Below, one piece after another: positions 18,940 through 27,110 of a stretch of 45,128 bases of DNA (positions within the stretch are counted from its first letter, which is position 1; the number at the start of each line of letters is the position of its first letter). Source of the DNA: Fuerstiella sp. (GTDB lineage: Bacteria; Planctomycetota; Planctomycetia; Planctomycetales; Planctomycetaceae); NCBI GenBank assembly GCA_022447185.1, contig JAKVAY010000036.1, positions 1 to 45,128 of the forward strand. Reading direction: 5' to 3'. Under the pieces are notes generated by a model. That model saw only the letters and a list, made by a program, of their open reading frames with translations, made no database searches and was not told where the DNA came from. The translations under genes and the position numbers were made by a program.

Positions 18940-20103
18940 ATGACAGCAGTCTATACGTCGGCCAATCTTCGTTATCTGGCGAAAGCCCGAACTCTGGCGG
19001 AATCGGTCAGGAAACATAATCCTGATACGACACTCTACCTGATCCTCGTTGATCCCGTACCGGAGAATCTACGGACACGGATTGAGAGCAATTCCGAACC
19101 GTTTGACCATATACTGACTCCCGAAGATCTCGATATTCCAAACCGTGACAGCTGGATCTTCCAGCATGACGTCGTGGAGGCATGCACAGCGGTCAAGGCG
19201 GCAGCACTCATACATCTGTTCGAAGACAGAGCGGAAGATCGAGTGTTGTATCTTGACCCGGACATCGTTGTGTTCAGCCCACTCGATCCGCTGTTTACAC
19301 ATCTGGACACATCGTCAATTCTGTTGACACCGCACTGTCCGTCAGCAGAGAACGATCTGGAATTAATCATTCGAAATGAGATATCGAGTCTGGCGCACGG
19401 CACCTACAATCTGGGATTTCTTGGTGTTGCTGCCAACGAAGAAGGACGACGATTCGCAAACTGGTGGCGGAAGCGGCTTCACTATTTCTGTCACGATGAC
19501 AGACCGCGGGGATTGTTTACTGACCAGCGATGGGTTGACCTCGTCCCTGGCCAGTTTGAAGGAGTCAAAATTCTACGTTCTCCTGTCTACAATGCTGCAA
19601 CGTGGAACATCACACAGCGCACAGTTTCGGGTACGCCCACCGGTCAGTTGCTGGTGGACGATGAGCCACTGTGCTTTTATCATTTTTCAGGAGTACAGGA
19701 TCGAAAAACCCTGGGAGTCAAAGCTTACCCCGGGATCAACACGCCCAACGTGACCGAACTGATCCAGTGGTATTTGACCCGGTGTGAGCAAAACGGTGAA
19801 GCAGAGTGCCGAGAAGCTGAATGGCATTACGCCCGGTATGACAACGGCAAACCAATTATGACTTCGCACCGTGTGTACTATCGCAATGACCCTGAACTGC
19901 AACAACGATTTCCCAATCCGTTTGCTGAAGGCCCGAACAGCTTCTACGGATGGTTGACCTCTGCCGAAGGACCCGGCTTGCACCATGTGGAAAGGCTCTA
20001 TGGTCAGCCCATCAATGTGTTGCGACAGCAATCGGCTCAATTGTTTCGAATCGAACAGTTTATCCTGTACCGATTCTACCTCTGGCTCAGACGATATATT
20101 TAG
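18940..20103 (+). CDS. GT8-like glycosyltransferase
   Basis: A 387-residue nucleotide-sugar glycosyltransferase of the GT8 type, presumably cytoplasmic. The N terminus (MTAVYTSANLRYLAKARTLA) is the strand-helix opening of the family. The metal-binding DxD lies in VLYLDPDIVVFSPLDPLF (about residues 103-120). NLGFLGVAANEEGRRFANWW and LCFYHFSGVQ complete the pattern. No membrane segment is seen except mild hydrophobicity at the C terminus. The start is supported by GGAG ten bases upstream. Its ATG overlaps the TGA of a short upstream frame, which I do not accept as a gene. It is 289 nt downstream of the first glycosyltransferase and 107 nt before the next, in one probable glycan cluster. Confidence 0.85.
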   Translation: MTAVYTSANLRYLAKARTLAESVRKHNPDTTLYLILVDPVPENLRTRIESNSEPFDHILTPEDLDIPNRDSWIFQHDVVEACTAVKAAALIHLFEDRAEDRVLYLDPDIVVFSPLDPLFTHLDTSSILLTPHCPSAENDLELIIRNEISSLAHGTYNLGFLGVAANEEGRRFANWWRKRLHYFCHDDRPRGLFTDQRWVDLVPGQFEGVKILRSPVYNAATWNITQRTVSGTPTGQLLVDDEPLCFYHFSGVQDRKTLGVKAYPGINTPNVTELIQWYLTRCEQNGEAECREAEWHYARYDNGKPIMTSHRVYYRNDPELQQRFPNPFAEGPNSFYGWLTSAEGPGLHHVERLYGQPINVLRQQSAQLFRIEQFILYRFYLWLRRYI

Positions 20104-20210
20104 CAGCAGGTCAAACTGCACTCGATCCCATTTCGCGATGTGGTCGTTTTCATGGGACAAAGGCGTCACCGGCCATGAGCATTACAGGACATGTGTAATT
20201 CCACGTGACC

Positions 20211-21320
20211 ATGAATCAATCGCCATCCGAAACTGATTGCCCGCTTGTATCGGTCATCGTACGAACCCACGGCCGGCGCGGCAATCTGCTGCGAGAGTGT
20301 CTGCACTCGATCGTCAGTCAGGACTACCGGCCACTGGAAATCAATATCGTTGAGGATGGAGGCCGCCATTCGTCAACTATTGTTCACGAATTCAAGAACA
20401 TCCACGGAATCGTCGTGAACTACCTGAGCCTCTCGCCATCCGGTCGCTGCGTGGCAGGTAATGCGGGCCTCGCGGCCGCTAAAGGCTCATGGATCAATTT
20501 TCTGGATGACGATGACCAGTTCCTTCCCGGTCACGTCCGACTTCTCGTTGAACACATTCGGCTCAGACCTGAATTAAAGGGTGTCTATGGTCTCTCTCTC
20601 CAGGTCCCCACCGATATCCATTCACTGGCCCCGCTGAGCTACAGCGAGTCCTCTGCGACTAAAACACCGACTGAACCATTCAGCAGATGGAGGCTGTGGC
20701 GTGAGACCCCGTTTCCGATTCAGGCCTGCCTGTTTGATCGAAAATTATTTGAGCAGTATGGTGGACTGGACCCGGCACTCGACAACCTGGAAGACTGGCA
20801 TCTGTGGATGCGTTACTTCAGTAATGAACCAATCGGGTGTATTGAGGAAGTCACATCAAAGTTTCGGGTACCGACAGATCCAATTCTGCTGACGGAGCGA
20901 CAGAAATCACATCACAAGTACCGTCGGATCATTGAGGAAAAACAAAGAGAGATCCCGGTCACGGTTTTGGGATCGGAATTCGAAGAAGTCGCCAAAGAGG
21001 TATTCAGGAAAAATCTGTCTTCCAAAATACTTGCAATCGCAGACGATCCATCCAATGCCAATTGGGCGATTCATTCAATGCTTGGAGTCATTCGTGCGGC
21101 AAGATGGGTACAGCGAATGTTTCACAGACTCGTCGGACGAAGTGACCCACATATTATTCAACTTCTTCGTGACATTTCGAACGGAACACCGGATGATGCC
21201 TATACGATGCCGTTGGCCGATGTTCTGTCGCTCCTGCCGGAACTGCAGTCACGGCACAAATTTGCAGATCTCCGGATTCTTCAACTTCTGTTTCGGTGTC
21301 TCGGACGGAAACAGAATTAA
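20211..21320 (+). CDS. family 2 glycosyltransferase
   Basis: A 369-residue GT2 enzyme with one GT-A domain in residues about 12-225. The nucleotide-binding opening is VSVIVRTHGRRGNLLRECL, the DxD-type motif is INFLDDDDQFLPGH, and the acceptor-side block is LDNLEDWHLWMRYF. The C-terminal 140 residues are helical and not recognised. ATG 20211 is preferred to GTG 20205 by codon type; neither has a strong ribosome-binding site. It follows the GT8-like gene by 107 nt and is followed by a terminator-like hairpin, so the first transcript of the cluster may end here. Sugar and acceptor are unknown. Confidence 0.87.
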   Translation: MNQSPSETDCPLVSVIVRTHGRRGNLLRECLHSIVSQDYRPLEINIVEDGGRHSSTIVHEFKNIHGIVVNYLSLSPSGRCVAGNAGLAAAKGSWINFLDDDDQFLPGHVRLLVEHIRLRPELKGVYGLSLQVPTDIHSLAPLSYSESSATKTPTEPFSRWRLWRETPFPIQACLFDRKLFEQYGGLDPALDNLEDWHLWMRYFSNEPIGCIEEVTSKFRVPTDPILLTERQKSHHKYRRIIEEKQREIPVTVLGSEFEEVAKEVFRKNLSSKILAIADDPSNANWAIHSMLGVIRAARWVQRMFHRLVGRSDPHIIQLLRDISNGTPDDAYTMPLADVLSLLPELQSRHKFADLRILQLLFRCLGRKQN

Positions 21321-21338
21321 TTACAGAGCAGGATTCGC

Positions 21339-21358
21339 AGAAGGAAACCCTTCTTTTT
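21339..21358 (+). terminator. intrinsic terminator after the GT2 gene
   Basis: AGAAGG (21339-21344) pairs with CCTTCT (21349-21354) over a four-base loop, followed by TTTT. It begins 18 nt after the stop codon. The stem is short (6 bp), so termination may be partial. Confidence 0.5.
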
Positions 21359-21689
21359 GAACAAGTCAGGATTCTCAACTGTCGCATCCACGCATCAAGC
21401 CCCGCAATGGAACTGAGTCCAGCCGAGCGTGGTGATCGAGTGGGCGGATTCTCCGGATCGCTGTGCTGAAGACGCCTGCCTGCTGACCCGGAGTCTCCAG
21501 ACGCCGCCGTTTGCACATGCATCCTTTCGGATGTTCAGGTCGGTCGATACGATCACCGTTTTCGGACAATTCTTTCCTGGTCTGGAGCCTTTGCGTTTCG
21601 GGAACCTGGGTCAGTAATATTCCCGTTCGAATTTCTCTCTTTTGTTCGACTGCCACGAACAACCGGTAGACGCAGCCAGGAACAACCGA
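21359..21689. other. gap between the GT2 and GT4 genes
   Basis: About 330 nt beyond the terminator. Short frames on both strands have no recognisable domain. The last bases before the next gene hold its ribosome-binding site (AGGAA, 21678-21682). I see nothing else. Confidence 0.35.
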
Positions 21690-22721
21690 ATGGAAATTCT
21701 CTTCCTGGCGTCCGGTCGACTGGCTCCGGCAACACGCTTCCGAATTGTTCCTTATCTGAAGCATTTCCGCGAGGACGGTCATCGTTGTACCGTCGCAAAC
21801 AGTTTTCCACAGAAGTATGACTACTTTCCCTGGATGGGATTTCGACCGAGTCAGCTGCTAAAACGGAGTGTGCGATGGTGGCACTGGCTGCGGGCATTTC
21901 TTGGGCAGTACGACTTAGTTTATATCGAACGTGAGATCTTCGACAATTCCACGTCTGATATGGAGGAACGCTTTCGTCGGGCCTGTGGTCGTCTGGTTCT
22001 CGATATTGATGATGCGGTTTTCCTGCGATACCCCCAGAAATTTGAGCGATTGTTGCCAATGGCAGATCTGGTGGTTTGCGGCAATCGTTTTTTGGAGGAA
22101 CGGATTGCGCAATGGAATCCGACAACGCTGCAGATTCCAACCTGCGTTGACATTGAACAATACTCGACTCCGGCACCGCCGAAGGCTTCCACTCGTCCCG
22201 TAGTCGGCTGGATGGGAACGACCAATAATCTGCGATATCTGAGTGTTGCAGCTGACGCGCTTCGCAGTGTTGCCGCTGAAATTGAATTCGAACTGCATCT
22301 GTTTGTGCCGGAATTGAGCGCGCTTAGCGAGATCGACCTCACCGGAGTGAAAATCGTGCACAGACCATGGTCGGCAAAAGAAGAGGTGCAACAGTTGCAG
22401 TCGATCGACGTAGGACTTATGCCGCTGTATTCCGATCAGGAATGGGACCGATTCAAATGTGGAATGAAGCTGATTCAGTACCTGGCCGTCGGAGTCCCGG
22501 GAATTGCTTCCCCCGTTGGCGTCAATACCGATATACTGGATCATGAACAAAATGGATTTAGTGCCCGTTCAACTGACGAATGGAAAAATGCACTGGAGAT
22601 CCTGTTGAAGAACCACGATCTTCGTTACCGAATGGGCAGGAGTGGACAGGAGTTTGTGCGCCAGCATTACAGTGTTCACGTCCATTATCCGGTGCTCCGA
22701 GATGCGCTCATGCAACTTTGA
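21690..22721 (+). CDS. GT4-type glycosyltransferase
   Basis: A 343-residue glycosyltransferase of the GT-B fold, family 4 type. The N-terminal domain begins MEILFLASGRLAPATRFR and contains VYIEREIFDNS and LVLDIDDAVF. The C-terminal nucleotide-sugar domain begins VVGWMGTTNNLRYL and contains VGLMPLYSDQEWDRFKCGMK, LAVGVPGIASPVG, and a final helix RMGRSGQEFVRQHYS. The lysine of CGMKL and the acidic residues around the PLYSD block match the donor site of the family. The start at 21690 has AGGAA seven bases upstream and begins the first beta strand cleanly. It closes the plus-strand glycan cluster and is convergent with the PQQ-propeller gene. Confidence 0.87.
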   Translation: MEILFLASGRLAPATRFRIVPYLKHFREDGHRCTVANSFPQKYDYFPWMGFRPSQLLKRSVRWWHWLRAFLGQYDLVYIEREIFDNSTSDMEERFRRACGRLVLDIDDAVFLRYPQKFERLLPMADLVVCGNRFLEERIAQWNPTTLQIPTCVDIEQYSTPAPPKASTRPVVGWMGTTNNLRYLSVAADALRSVAAEIEFELHLFVPELSALSEIDLTGVKIVHRPWSAKEEVQQLQSIDVGLMPLYSDQEWDRFKCGMKLIQYLAVGVPGIASPVGVNTDILDHEQNGFSARSTDEWKNALEILLKNHDLRYRMGRSGQEFVRQHYSVHVHYPVLRDALMQL

Positions 22722-22741
22722 CTGGCAGGCGAACCAGTAGC

Positions 22742-22796
22742 GATCCGGGACTGAACAGCACAGAATACCGGCAAACGTTATCGCCCGACCCGGATC
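22742..22796. other. inverted repeat between convergent genes
   Basis: GATCCGGG (22742-22749) and CCCGGATC (22789-22796) are perfect complements separated by 39 nt, filling most of the 79-nt gap between convergent genes. A bidirectional transcription end is possible, but there is no T-run on either side. Confidence 0.35.
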
Positions 22797-22800
22797 AGCT

Positions 22801-24168
22801 TCACGGGCCAATGCAGTACAGTGACTTGCGGGTCCGAACAAAAACAGCACCACCGGCAATCGCCGGAGTCGACCACACCTGTTCGTCCAGTTGATTGGTG
22901 TGCAGTACTCTGAAATTCGAACCGCCCTGAATCACGTGAGTCGCTCCGTTGTCGTCCAGACAAAAGACTTTGTCCTGTAACACCCAGGGGGACGACCAAA
23001 ATGCACGAGCTCCAGGGACGCGTTTCTCGTAGACCATTTCTCCCGTGTCAGCACTGATACAGTGCAGCACTCCGCGCCGTCTTTCGAAGAGATACAGATG
23101 CCCTTCACAAAGAACAGGGGATGCCATCTGAAGCCCGGATCGAGGCTGCGACCAGGCGATACTGTCCGTGTCACCGGGCACGATCATTCCCTTTGCCCCG
23201 GCATTGACTGCGAAAAGATATCCGCCACCACCCTCGCTTCCACGATTCCTCACTTCAGATCCCACGTACAGGCGATCGCCGACAGCCAGTGGTGTTGCGG
23301 AACTCCGTCCGCCACTCAGATCAAGCTGCCACAACAGGTTGCCCGATTCCGGGTCATAGGAACGTGCGATCTTTCCGCTGGTCACCAGTTCGGCACGGAC
23401 ACTGTTTTTCCAGATCACAGGGGAACTGTACTGGGAAGGTTCATCCCGGTTCATTCGCCAGATTTGCTCACCAGTTCCTGCATCAAACGCTGCCAGAAAC
23501 GATTGTTCCTGACTGTCAATCTGCAGGTAAAGCATGTCGTCGTGCAGAACGGGTGAACTGGACGTACCCCAGTCGTTGCGCATTTCAAAGTTGCCTGGAT
23601 CCTTTTGCCAGATCAGTTCTCCTTCCATGTTACAGCAGTAGAGTCCGTTCATGCCGAAATAAGCGTAAACACGCTCACCATCCGTGATCGGCGTCTCGGT
23701 TGCATAGGTGTTCTGCACATGGTGCCCCTGTGTGGGCTTTCCTTCACGTACGACTCGTTTCCATATTGAATCACCAGTGTCTGTATCCAGGCAGTGAATC
23801 TCCCAACGGAATTCAGCATCGGACATATTATTTTTGTATCGACTTCGACGGCCTCCCTGTCGTCGATTTGTGCCACCTTTCTCACGAGGCCGAACCCGGT
23901 CAACCTGCAACCCACCCTCCGGCTTCTTCGTCATGATGGCGAGCGTGAGAAAGAGTTTGTCACCCCAGACGACAGGTGCCGACCAGCCTTCGCCGGCGAT
24001 GTCTGCCTTCCAGCGCACGTTTGATTCTGCATCCCACTGCAGTGGAAACGCGTCCTCCGTTATTCCATTGCCAAAAGGCCCTCGAAACTGTGGCCAATTG
24101 GCCGCTGAACAATGACAGGAACACACTGCAACCAGCAGCAGGACAGCGGACAACAAACAGTGTGGCAT
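22801..24168 (-). CDS. PQQ-binding-like beta-propeller protein
   Basis: A 455-residue exported beta-propeller. The start at 24168 gives a signal peptide (MPHCLLSAVLLLVAVCSCHC, then SAANWPQFRGP) and has GGAG upstream. The long upstream frame is not coding by this reading. The body has PQQ/WD-type blades of the form D-x-x-TGE-x-x-W: DTDTGDSIWKR, DAGTGEQIWRM, DPESGNLLWQLD and SADTGEMVYEKR. It opens with WPQFRGPFGNGITED, typical of planctomycete and verrucomicrobial secreted propellers annotated as outer-membrane assembly lipoprotein BamB-like or serine/threonine kinase-related. No catalytic motif for a PQQ dehydrogenase is seen, so a binding or structural role is more likely. A short Gly/Arg-rich insert (about 100-122) interrupts one blade. 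Confidence 0.87.
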   Translation of the reverse strand: MPHCLLSAVLLLVAVCSCHCSAANWPQFRGPFGNGITEDAFPLQWDAESNVRWKADIAGEGWSAPVVWGDKLFLTLAIMTKKPEGGLQVDRVRPREKGGTNRRQGGRRSRYKNNMSDAEFRWEIHCLDTDTGDSIWKRVVREGKPTQGHHVQNTYATETPITDGERVYAYFGMNGLYCCNMEGELIWQKDPGNFEMRNDWGTSSSPVLHDDMLYLQIDSQEQSFLAAFDAGTGEQIWRMNRDEPSQYSSPVIWKNSVRAELVTSGKIARSYDPESGNLLWQLDLSGGRSSATPLAVGDRLYVGSEVRNRGSEGGGGYLFAVNAGAKGMIVPGDTDSIAWSQPRSGLQMASPVLCEGHLYLFERRRGVLHCISADTGEMVYEKRVPGARAFWSSPWVLQDKVFCLDDNGATHVIQGGSNFRVLHTNQLDEQVWSTPAIAGGAVFVRTRKSLYCIGP

Positions 24169-24388
24169 GATATTCTCCAGACAGATCAATTCAGCTGACA
24201 ATATCCGGCAACAAGCTTTTAGCGTAGCGGACACACGAAGATTGGGAAGGCCATCTTCGTTTGGATCGAATTGTTCTGACAAGTTATATTTCGAGTGAAG
24301 ACCTGTTGTTTCAGTCCCGGAACTTGACCGAATAGAACAAATGTCTAATGCAGGACTCGCTCGGACTCGAGGTCCTGAATCCTCAAAT

Positions 24389-24964
24389 TCATCCGTCGTC
24401 GCACTCTGATTCAAGATCTGATAAATAATCAGAATCAAAGACGTCATCATCGACCGGCATCACCGCTTCATTGGAATCCATTTCGACGTCGACAAATTCC
24501 TCAAGGCAAAACGTCGTATCGGTCCTCCTGCGGCGGTCCTGCTTCTGCGAGGGAGTGGATTCCGGATCCAAACTGTCCCAAAAGACGTCACTGTCGATAG
24601 CATTGGCTTTTCGACGCCGCCCCGCCCGATGAAGACGGTGATCGCTGGAAACCACCACCAGCTGCCTGGGAGAACTGTGAGCCGCAATGAGCCGTTCCAG
24701 TTCACTGTCAGCATCTGTTCCTGCCGGCGCGTAGATCACACTGATCCCCTGACACTTCTGGTGCTGATGCGAATCGTCATCGGACCCGAATGCATCGAAA
24801 ACGACCGTTGTGCGGTTGACCGCAGCTGAATTAAGACGCTGGGCGAGTTGGTGCAACAGTCGATTCCGACAGACCTCAAGATCACCGGGCCCATAGCTTC
24901 TTCGAGCGAGCCCGATCGCATGCATCAGGTTGTAGCCATCGATCAAAATAAACGGAGAGGACAT
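24389..24964 (-). CDS. NYN domain (YacP-like) RNase
   Basis: A 191-residue protein with an NYN/PIN-like nuclease domain in residues about 1-135. Acidic metal-site residues are visible in ILIDGYNLMHA (Asp9), TTVVFDAFGSDDD, YAPAGTDADSELERLI and VVVSSDHRLHRAG. This is the YacP/Rae1 pattern; those enzymes cut RNA, in Bacillus on the ribosome. The C-terminal 50 residues form a strongly acidic tail (many D, E and S) that is probably disordered and not part of the fold. The start ATG has AGGTTGAG upstream. The gene lies 220 nt upstream of the PQQ-propeller gene on the same strand; nothing in the context ties the two together. Confidence 0.82.
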   Translation of the reverse strand: MSSPFILIDGYNLMHAIGLARRSYGPGDLEVCRNRLLHQLAQRLNSAAVNRTTVVFDAFGSDDDSHQHQKCQGISVIYAPAGTDADSELERLIAAHSSPRQLVVVSSDHRLHRAGRRRKANAIDSDVFWDSLDPESTPSQKQDRRRRTDTTFCLEEFVDVEMDSNEAVMPVDDDVFDSDYLSDLESECDDG

Positions 24965-25098
24965 TACTCAACCTGAATTGAAGAAACCATGTCAACACAA
25001 TAGTACCCCCGTCCCTGCCAACCTACGTCAGTTTCGAACTTCATTCACAGATGGCCGGGATTCCCGGATCCAACAGCCTTCTCCCGCCGTAACAGCAC

Positions 25099-25127
25099 TT
25101 GAAGTCACCCGGATGCACAGATAGAGT
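25099..25127 (+). promoter_or_regulatory. leuA promoter
   Basis: TTGAAG (25099-25104) and TAGAGT (25122-25127) are 17 nt apart, each matching the sigma70 consensus at four of six positions. A transcript would begin near 25134, giving a leader of about 260 nt before leuA that contains the attenuator. This is motif-based only. Confidence 0.45.
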
Positions 25128-25175
25128 GGGATTTGGGTCGTCCACGTCACAAAGAGTCATTCGGAAACAGATTCC

Positions 25176-25226
25176 GTGAAGTACAAACTGTTGAACAACC
25201 TGAATCTACCGGTGCTTCCTGCATAA
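25176..25226 (+). CDS. leuL: leucine leader peptide
   Basis: A 16-codon frame from GTG 25176 to TAA 25224-25226 encodes MKYKLLNNLNLPVLPA, reading GTG as Met. Five of the 16 residues are leucine, including a consecutive pair (codons at 25188-25193), then 25200, 25206 and 25215. GGA lies ten bases upstream. It ends five bases before the pre-emptor/antiterminator arm. Leu-rich leader peptides of this kind control leucine operons by ribosome stalling in Proteobacteria and Actinobacteria. The product has no function of its own. The call rests on position and composition. Confidence 0.6.
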   Translation: MKYKLLNNLNLPVLPA

Positions 25227-25297
25227 AGTATGTCTCAGGTCTGTCCGCAGTGAAATCACTCCTATCAGCCTGGGACCCGGCGGTCTCAGGTTTTTTT
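25198..25297 (+). promoter_or_regulatory. leuA transcription attenuator
   Basis: Three mutually exclusive pairings can be drawn. Arm 1 ACCTGA (25198-25203) pairs with TCAGGT (25235-25240). Arm 2 GTCTCAGG (25232-25239) pairs with CCTGGGAC (25269-25276). Arm 3 CCTGGGACC (25269-25277) pairs with arm 4 GGTCTCAGG (25282-25290), forming the terminator. Each has at most one G-U pair. Arm 1 overlaps a Leu codon of the leader peptide. A ribosome stalled at the Leu pair would cover arm 1, leave arm 2 free to capture arm 3, and let transcription reach leuA; a ribosome finishing the peptide would cover arm 2 and permit termination. Confidence 0.7.
25269..25297 (+). terminator. intrinsic terminator of the leuA leader
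   Basis: A 9-bp stem CCTGGGACC (25269-25277) / GGTCTCAGG (25282-25290) with loop CGGC and one G-U pair is followed directly by seven Ts (25291-25297). It lies about 100 nt before the leuA start codon. Confidence 0.85.
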
Positions 25298-25393
25298 GTT
25301 GATATCGATTCAGACAACCGAAGGAGCTGGTTGTTCAGTTCCATTCCGCACTGGCACAACACCGTCAAATGCACAGCCACTCAGGAGGTATCC

Positions 25394-26956
25394 ATGTCCG
25401 GCGACCGGATCATCATATTCGACACGACACTGCGTGACGGCGAGCAGTCACCTGGCTGCAGCATGAATACCCGTGAAAAGATGGAAGTCGCCCGGGCGCT
25501 CGTAGATCTGGGTGTCGATGTCATCGAAGCCGGGTTTCCAATCGCATCGCCAGGCGACTTTGAAGCCGTGACGCAAATCGCTCGTGCCTATGGAGATCGC
25601 AGCACCATCTGCGGTCTGGCACGAAGCCTCGATGCCGATGTCCAGCGAGCCAAAGAAGCTCTCAAAGATGCCGAAAAACGTCGGATCCATGTGTTTCTTG
25701 CGACCAGTGCCATCCATCGCGAATTCAAACTGAAAATGGACAAAGAGGAAATTGTCGAACGCGCAGTCCGGTCGGTTGAGCAGGCGAAAGAATTCTGCGA
25801 TGACGTTGAATTCTCTCCCGAAGATGCGGCTCGTACCGAACCGGACTTTTTGTGCGAAGTCGTTGAACGCACGATCAACGCTGGTGCAACAACGGTCAAC
25901 ATTCCTGACACTGTCGGATATGCAACTCCAAGTCACTACTTTCGAGTGATCTCCCATCTGAAACAGCACGTGTCCAACATTGACAGTGCCATCATCAGCA
26001 CTCATTGTCACAATGATCTGGGCCTGGCTGTCGCTAACAGTCTGGCTGCGGTGGAAGCAGGTGCACGTCAGATCGAATGCACAATTAATGGCCTGGGCGA
26101 ACGAGCCGGTAATGCGGCGCTGGAGGAAGTCGTCATGGCCATCCACACCCGTGAGGACTACTACGGGTGCCAGACGGCAATCAATACAGATCGTCTGTAT
26201 CCAACCAGCAATCTGGTTTCATCGATTACCGGTATGAAGGTGCAGCGTAACAAGGCAATTGTCGGTCGGAATGCATTTGCTCATGAAGCCGGCATTCACC
26301 AACACGGCATGCTTCAGGAACGTACAACCTATGAAATCATGAAGCCGGAAGATGTCGGATTCGTTGGTGAGAATCTCGTGCTGGGTAAGCACAGCGGCCG
26401 CCATGCATTTCGTGACCGGGTGCAGCAACTCGGGTTTGAACTCGATGATGAAGCACTGCAACGCGCGTTCGATGACTTCATTACTCTGGCCGACAAAAAA
26501 AAAGAGGTCTACGACGCAGACATTGTTGCGTTGGTGGAAAACCGACTGGGCGACACACCAGACCGCTGGCAGATGGTCAGCTTTCACACGTCCGCCGGCA
26601 GCTCGTCGATTCCCACAGCCACACTGGAACTACAGTGTGAAGAACAGCCCGTGATTTGTGATGCCGCCACCGGAGACGGTCCAATCGACGCCGTATTCCG
26701 GGCGATGGAACGAATTATGGAACTGACAGCACGTCTGGAGGAATTCAATGTTCGCAGCGTGTCTCGGGGCAAGGATGCTCTGGGCGAAGTGCGTGTGACT
26801 ATCAATGTCAACGGGCGTCATTACCACGGCAGAGGTGTCAGCACGGATATCATCGAAGCGGCTGCCCTGTCGTACCTGCAGGCGTTGAACAAAGTCGCTG
26901 AAGACCGCCGCACGCAAATTCCTCATCGGGCAGAAACTCATCCGGCAAACCCATAG
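25394..26956 (+). CDS. leuA: 2-isopropylmalate synthase
   Basis: A 520-residue enzyme that condenses acetyl-CoA with 2-oxoisovalerate, the first committed step of leucine synthesis, in the cytoplasm. The TIM-barrel opens with IIIFDTTLRDGEQSPG (metal and substrate residues), and the metal-binding HCH is at 204-206 (ISTHCHNDLGLA), followed by NGLGERAGNA and GRNAFAHEAGIHQHG. The C-terminal part (about 390-515) is the LeuA dimer/leucine feedback domain. The start at 25394 has a perfect AGGAGGT five bases upstream. The frame is open further 5' to 25133, but that stretch carries the attenuator and is not expected to be translated. No other leu gene is adjacent. Confidence 0.97.
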   Translation: MSGDRIIIFDTTLRDGEQSPGCSMNTREKMEVARALVDLGVDVIEAGFPIASPGDFEAVTQIARAYGDRSTICGLARSLDADVQRAKEALKDAEKRRIHVFLATSAIHREFKLKMDKEEIVERAVRSVEQAKEFCDDVEFSPEDAARTEPDFLCEVVERTINAGATTVNIPDTVGYATPSHYFRVISHLKQHVSNIDSAIISTHCHNDLGLAVANSLAAVEAGARQIECTINGLGERAGNAALEEVVMAIHTREDYYGCQTAINTDRLYPTSNLVSSITGMKVQRNKAIVGRNAFAHEAGIHQHGMLQERTTYEIMKPEDVGFVGENLVLGKHSGRHAFRDRVQQLGFELDDEALQRAFDDFITLADKKKEVYDADIVALVENRLGDTPDRWQMVSFHTSAGSSSIPTATLELQCEEQPVICDAATGDGPIDAVFRAMERIMELTARLEEFNVRSVSRGKDALGEVRVTINVNGRHYHGRGVSTDIIEAAALSYLQALNKVAEDRRTQIPHRAETHPANP

Positions 26957-27110
26957 ACGAGACGAAGGTTGAGACCACAGTCCCGGTACTTCCTCTGTCT
27001 GAGATATCCGGGAAGCGGACACATCGCCAGAAATGGTGCGCGTGTTAACACACGTTGCATTGAGTGGAATGAACCAGTCCCTGTCCGGTGGATGTCAGTA
27101 ATAATCCGGG

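Noticed and set aside
18761..18943. 60-codon frame ending in an ATGA overlap with the GT8-like gene
   Set aside because: Low-complexity Ser/Arg/Gln composition, no domain; GGAG before ATG 18940 explains the start of the real gene.
25133..25393. N-terminal extension of leuA to GTG/TTG codons at or after 25133
   Set aside because: ATG 25394 has a perfect AGGAGGT and the standard N terminus; the extension reads through the attenuator.
26981..27013. TCCCGG / CCGGGA inverted repeat between leuA and the cyclase-like gene
   Set aside because: Six base pairs with a 21-base loop and no T-run; too weak for a terminator call.
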